Shown: positions 62,233 through 64,000 of the stretch, piece by piece
Layout of the letters: each line of letters starts with the position of its first letter
Numbering within the stretch: the stretch's first letter is position 1
DNA from: AC-50 sp035640455
GTDB lineage: Bacteria; Actinomycetota; Thermoleophilia; Gaiellales; Gaiellaceae
NCBI GenBank assembly: GCA_035640455.1
Contig: DASQWB010000032.1
Location: forward strand, 1-64,000
Reading direction: 5' to 3'
DNA: 64,000 bases
The notes under the pieces: generated by a model
The model's database searches: none
What the model was told of the DNA's origin: nothing
What the model saw: the letters and a program-made list of their open reading frames with translations, nothing else
Position numbers and translations under genes: made by a program

Positions 62233-63062
62233 GCTCCCCCGAGACCGTCGTCTCGCTGCGTGGCGTCGCCAAGACCTTCGCCAAAGGACAGGTCACCGCC
62301 CTTCACGCAATCGACCTCGAGGTTCGCCCGCGCGAGTTCGTCTCGTTGATCGGCCCGTCCGGCTGCGGCAAGTCGACGCTGCTCCGGATCGTCGGCGACC
62401 TCATCGAGCCGACGAGCGGCGACGTGGTCGTGAACGGCAAGCCGGCGCACCGGGCGCGGCTCGACCGCGACTACGGGATCGTCTTCCAGGATCCGGTCCT
62501 CTACGACTGGCGGACGGTCTCGAAGAACGTCGCGCTGCCGCTCGAGATGCTCGGCTGGAGCCGCAGGCGCCGGAGCGAGCGCGTGCGGGAGATGATGGAG
62601 CTCGTCGAGCTGACGGGGTTCGAGAACCACCACCCGTGGCAGCTCTCGGGCGGGATGCAGCAGCGTGTGTCGATCGCACGCGCGCTCTCCTTCTCGCCCG
62701 CCCTCCTGCTCATGGACGAGCCGTTCGGGGCGCTCGACGAGATGACCCGCGAGCGCCTGAACATGGAGCTGCTGCGCATCTGGGAGGCGAGCGGCGCCAC
62801 GGTGATCTTCGTCACGCACTCGATCCCCGAAGCCGTCTTCCTCTCGACGCGAGTCGTCGTCATGTCGGCGCGGCCGGGACGCATCTCCGGCATCGTCGAG
62901 GTCGACCTTCCGTACCCCCGCACCGCGCACACACGCGAGGAGCCGCGCTTCTTCGAGCTCGTCACCGAGGTCCGCGAGGGGCTCGCCGCCGGCCGCCTGC
63001 CGGTCGACGAGGAGGCCCAGGCCGAGGAGGAGCTCCTGATCGTCGAGGAGGAATCCGGCTGA
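62229..63062 (+). CDS. ABC transporter ATP-binding protein, NitT/TauT family
   Basis: 277 aa. Walker A GPSGCGKST, Q-loop VFQDP, signature LSGGMQQR, Walker B LLLMDEPFGALDE and the switch His (FVTHS) are complete. An acidic tail (EEAQAEEELLIVEEE) is unusual. Serves the two permeases on either side. Confidence 0.92.
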   Translation: MSSPETVVSLRGVAKTFAKGQVTALHAIDLEVRPREFVSLIGPSGCGKSTLLRIVGDLIEPTSGDVVVNGKPAHRARLDRDYGIVFQDPVLYDWRTVSKNVALPLEMLGWSRRRRSERVREMMELVELTGFENHHPWQLSGGMQQRVSIARALSFSPALLLMDEPFGALDEMTRERLNMELLRIWEASGATVIFVTHSIPEAVFLSTRVVVMSARPGRISGIVEVDLPYPRTAHTREEPRFFELVTEVREGLAAGRLPVDEEAQAEEELLIVEEESG

Positions 63063-63886
63063 CGACGCTCGCCGAGCCGGTCCCGCGCGGGACGCTCGTC
63101 CGCGGCATCGGCCGCCGGACGCGCGACTGGGTTCCGGCGCTCGTCGTCTTCGGCCTCGGCATCGCCGCGTGGCAGTGGCTCCTGCCCGCGCTCGGCGTGC
63201 AGAAGTTCCTGCTCCCGAGGTTCTCCGATGTCGCGACGACGTTCTGGGACGACCGGGCCCAGCTCTGGAGCGAGGGCTGGTTCACCTTCAAGGAGGCGCT
63301 CGGCGGCTTCGGCATGGGGTGCGGCCTCGCCGTCCTCGTCGCGCTCGTGCTCGCCCGCTGGCGGCCGCTCGGAGCGGCCGTGATGCCGTATGCGGTTGCC
63401 GCCAACGCCGTGCCGATCATCGCGTTCGCTCCGATCACGAACAACTGGTTCGGCGCGCTGAACCCACACTCGAAGATGGTGATCGCCGGAATCCTCTGCT
63501 TCTTCCCGGTGCTCGTGAACACCCTCCGCGGGCTCACCTCGGTCCATCCGTCGGCGATCGAGCTGATGCACTCGTACGCGGCCGGCCACGTCGAGATCTT
63601 CCGGCGCGTGCGCATCCCGAGCTCGCTGCCGTACCTCTTCACAGGCTTGAAGGTGGCGAGCGTCCTTGCCATGATCGGCGCGATCGTTGGGGATTTCTTC
63701 GGCGGTTCGGCTGAGACGCTCGGGGTGCAGATCTACAGCTCGACGCAGATCTTCGAGTTCGAGAAGGCTTGGGCGGCGATCATGGTCGCGAGCATCCTCG
63801 GCATCGCCTTCTACGGAGCGGTTGCCCTCGCGGAGCGGCTCGCGCTGAGACAGCACCCGTCGACGAGTGCCGGGCGACAGGAATAG
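63059..63886 (+). CDS. ABC transporter permease, NitT/TauT family (second)
   Basis: About 275 aa. The frame overlaps the ATPase stop (CTGA at 63059), and no ATG, GTG or TTG occurs nearby in frame, so CTG 63059 is the likely start. The EAA-type loop is NTLRGLTSVHPSAIELMHSYAAG then RRVRIPSSLPYLFTGLKVAS. The two different permeases imply a heterodimer, as in RibX/pyrimidine-precursor importers. Confidence 0.85.
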   Translation: MTTLAEPVPRGTLVRGIGRRTRDWVPALVVFGLGIAAWQWLLPALGVQKFLLPRFSDVATTFWDDRAQLWSEGWFTFKEALGGFGMGCGLAVLVALVLARWRPLGAAVMPYAVAANAVPIIAFAPITNNWFGALNPHSKMVIAGILCFFPVLVNTLRGLTSVHPSAIELMHSYAAGHVEIFRRVRIPSSLPYLFTGLKVASVLAMIGAIVGDFFGGSAETLGVQIYSSTQIFEFEKAWAAIMVASILGIAFYGAVALAERLALRQHPSTSAGRQE

Positions 63887-63909
63887 GCCGGGCGGAGGGA
63901 GGTCGGTAG

Positions 63910-64000
63910 ATGAAGGTACGGAAGCGCTACGTGTTGGCAGGACTGGTGCTTGCAGGCGCCGTCGCCGCGGCGGCGCTCGGCGTGGCCAGCTCGAGCGGAG
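63910..64000 (+). CDS. ABC transporter substrate-binding protein, N-terminus only (cut by window end)
   Basis: ATG 63910 after GGGAGG. Only a Sec signal peptide is visible: VRKRYVLAGLVLAGAVAAAA then LGVASSS. Position as fourth gene of the importer suggests an NMT1/SsuA-like binding protein. Confidence 0.6.
   Translation, partial: MKVRKRYVLAGLVLAGAVAAAALGVASSSG

Overview
The window is about 70% G+C with almost exclusively G/C third codon positions. It looks like chromosomal DNA of a Thermoleophilia-type actinobacterium (Gaiellales or Solirubrobacterales). Supporting signs are a collagen-repeat secreted protein with the 'ALFVALGGTS' N-terminus common in that class, a CPS_4043-like LLM oxidoreductase, a MASE-like/GGDEF protein, and many start codons sitting only 6-8 nt behind a TANNNT -10 box (leaderless transcription). 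The taxonomic call is inference; no 16S gene or other decisive marker is present.

Layout. 0-6.7 kb: the end of a giant RHS protein whose last 169 residues look like a phage-type lysozyme, a lipoprotein with a DUF3298/RsiV-like C-terminus (candidate immunity protein), and a decayed insertion sequence. 6.7-20 kb: housekeeping metabolism: nucleotidyltransferase, cysteine-dioxygenase-like cupin, purM-purN-purH, MFS exporter, cystathionine beta-synthase-bolA-glutaredoxin, metB, MBL hydrolase, a frameshifted GNAT. 20-30 kb: ECF sigma factor with a membrane partner, glycosyltransferase, amylo-glucosidase, SDR, DUF3237, beta-propeller lactonase, CDF metal exporter. 29-38 kb: M48 protease divergent from an FtsH-like AAA protease with large insertions, a PLD enzyme fused in frame to a lipoprotein, a WD40/TolB-like lipoprotein, GNAT. 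38.2-44.7 kb: an accessory island ending at tRNA-Val. It carries two copies of a tRNA 3'-half, a tyrosine integrase with a truncated excisionase, a repeat array, a collagen-like protein, and an HTH-TPR regulator divergent from a 32-codon ORF encoding a candidate signalling peptide. 44.7-46.6 kb: tRNA-Val, tRNA-Glu, LapA, tRNA-Lys and an intact insertion sequence of the same family as the first. 46.6-57 kb: beta-helix protein, Rieske oxygenase, GAF-histidine kinase, and a flavoprotein plus glycosyltransferase/membrane-protein cluster. 57-64 kb: LLM oxidoreductase, GGDEF protein, M20 amidohydrolase and a NitT/TauT-type ABC transporter cut by the window edge, plausibly for pyrimidine- or hydantoin-type compounds.

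The most unusual material is non-coding. A ~170-bp structured element occurs three times (26.6, 46.5, 59.9 kb), with complementary arms whose sequence differs between copies while pairing is kept, and a 70-nt core identical in two copies. A second family of double hairpins followed by GACCGGTC starts within a few nt of the stop codons of the genes ahead of it (13.2, 17.7, 54.9 kb, weaker at 33.6 kb). Together with the peptide/HTH-TPR pair and the RHS-lysozyme/DUF3298 pair, these are the best candidates for undescribed systems. All functions are read from sequence alone; no database search or folding program was run.
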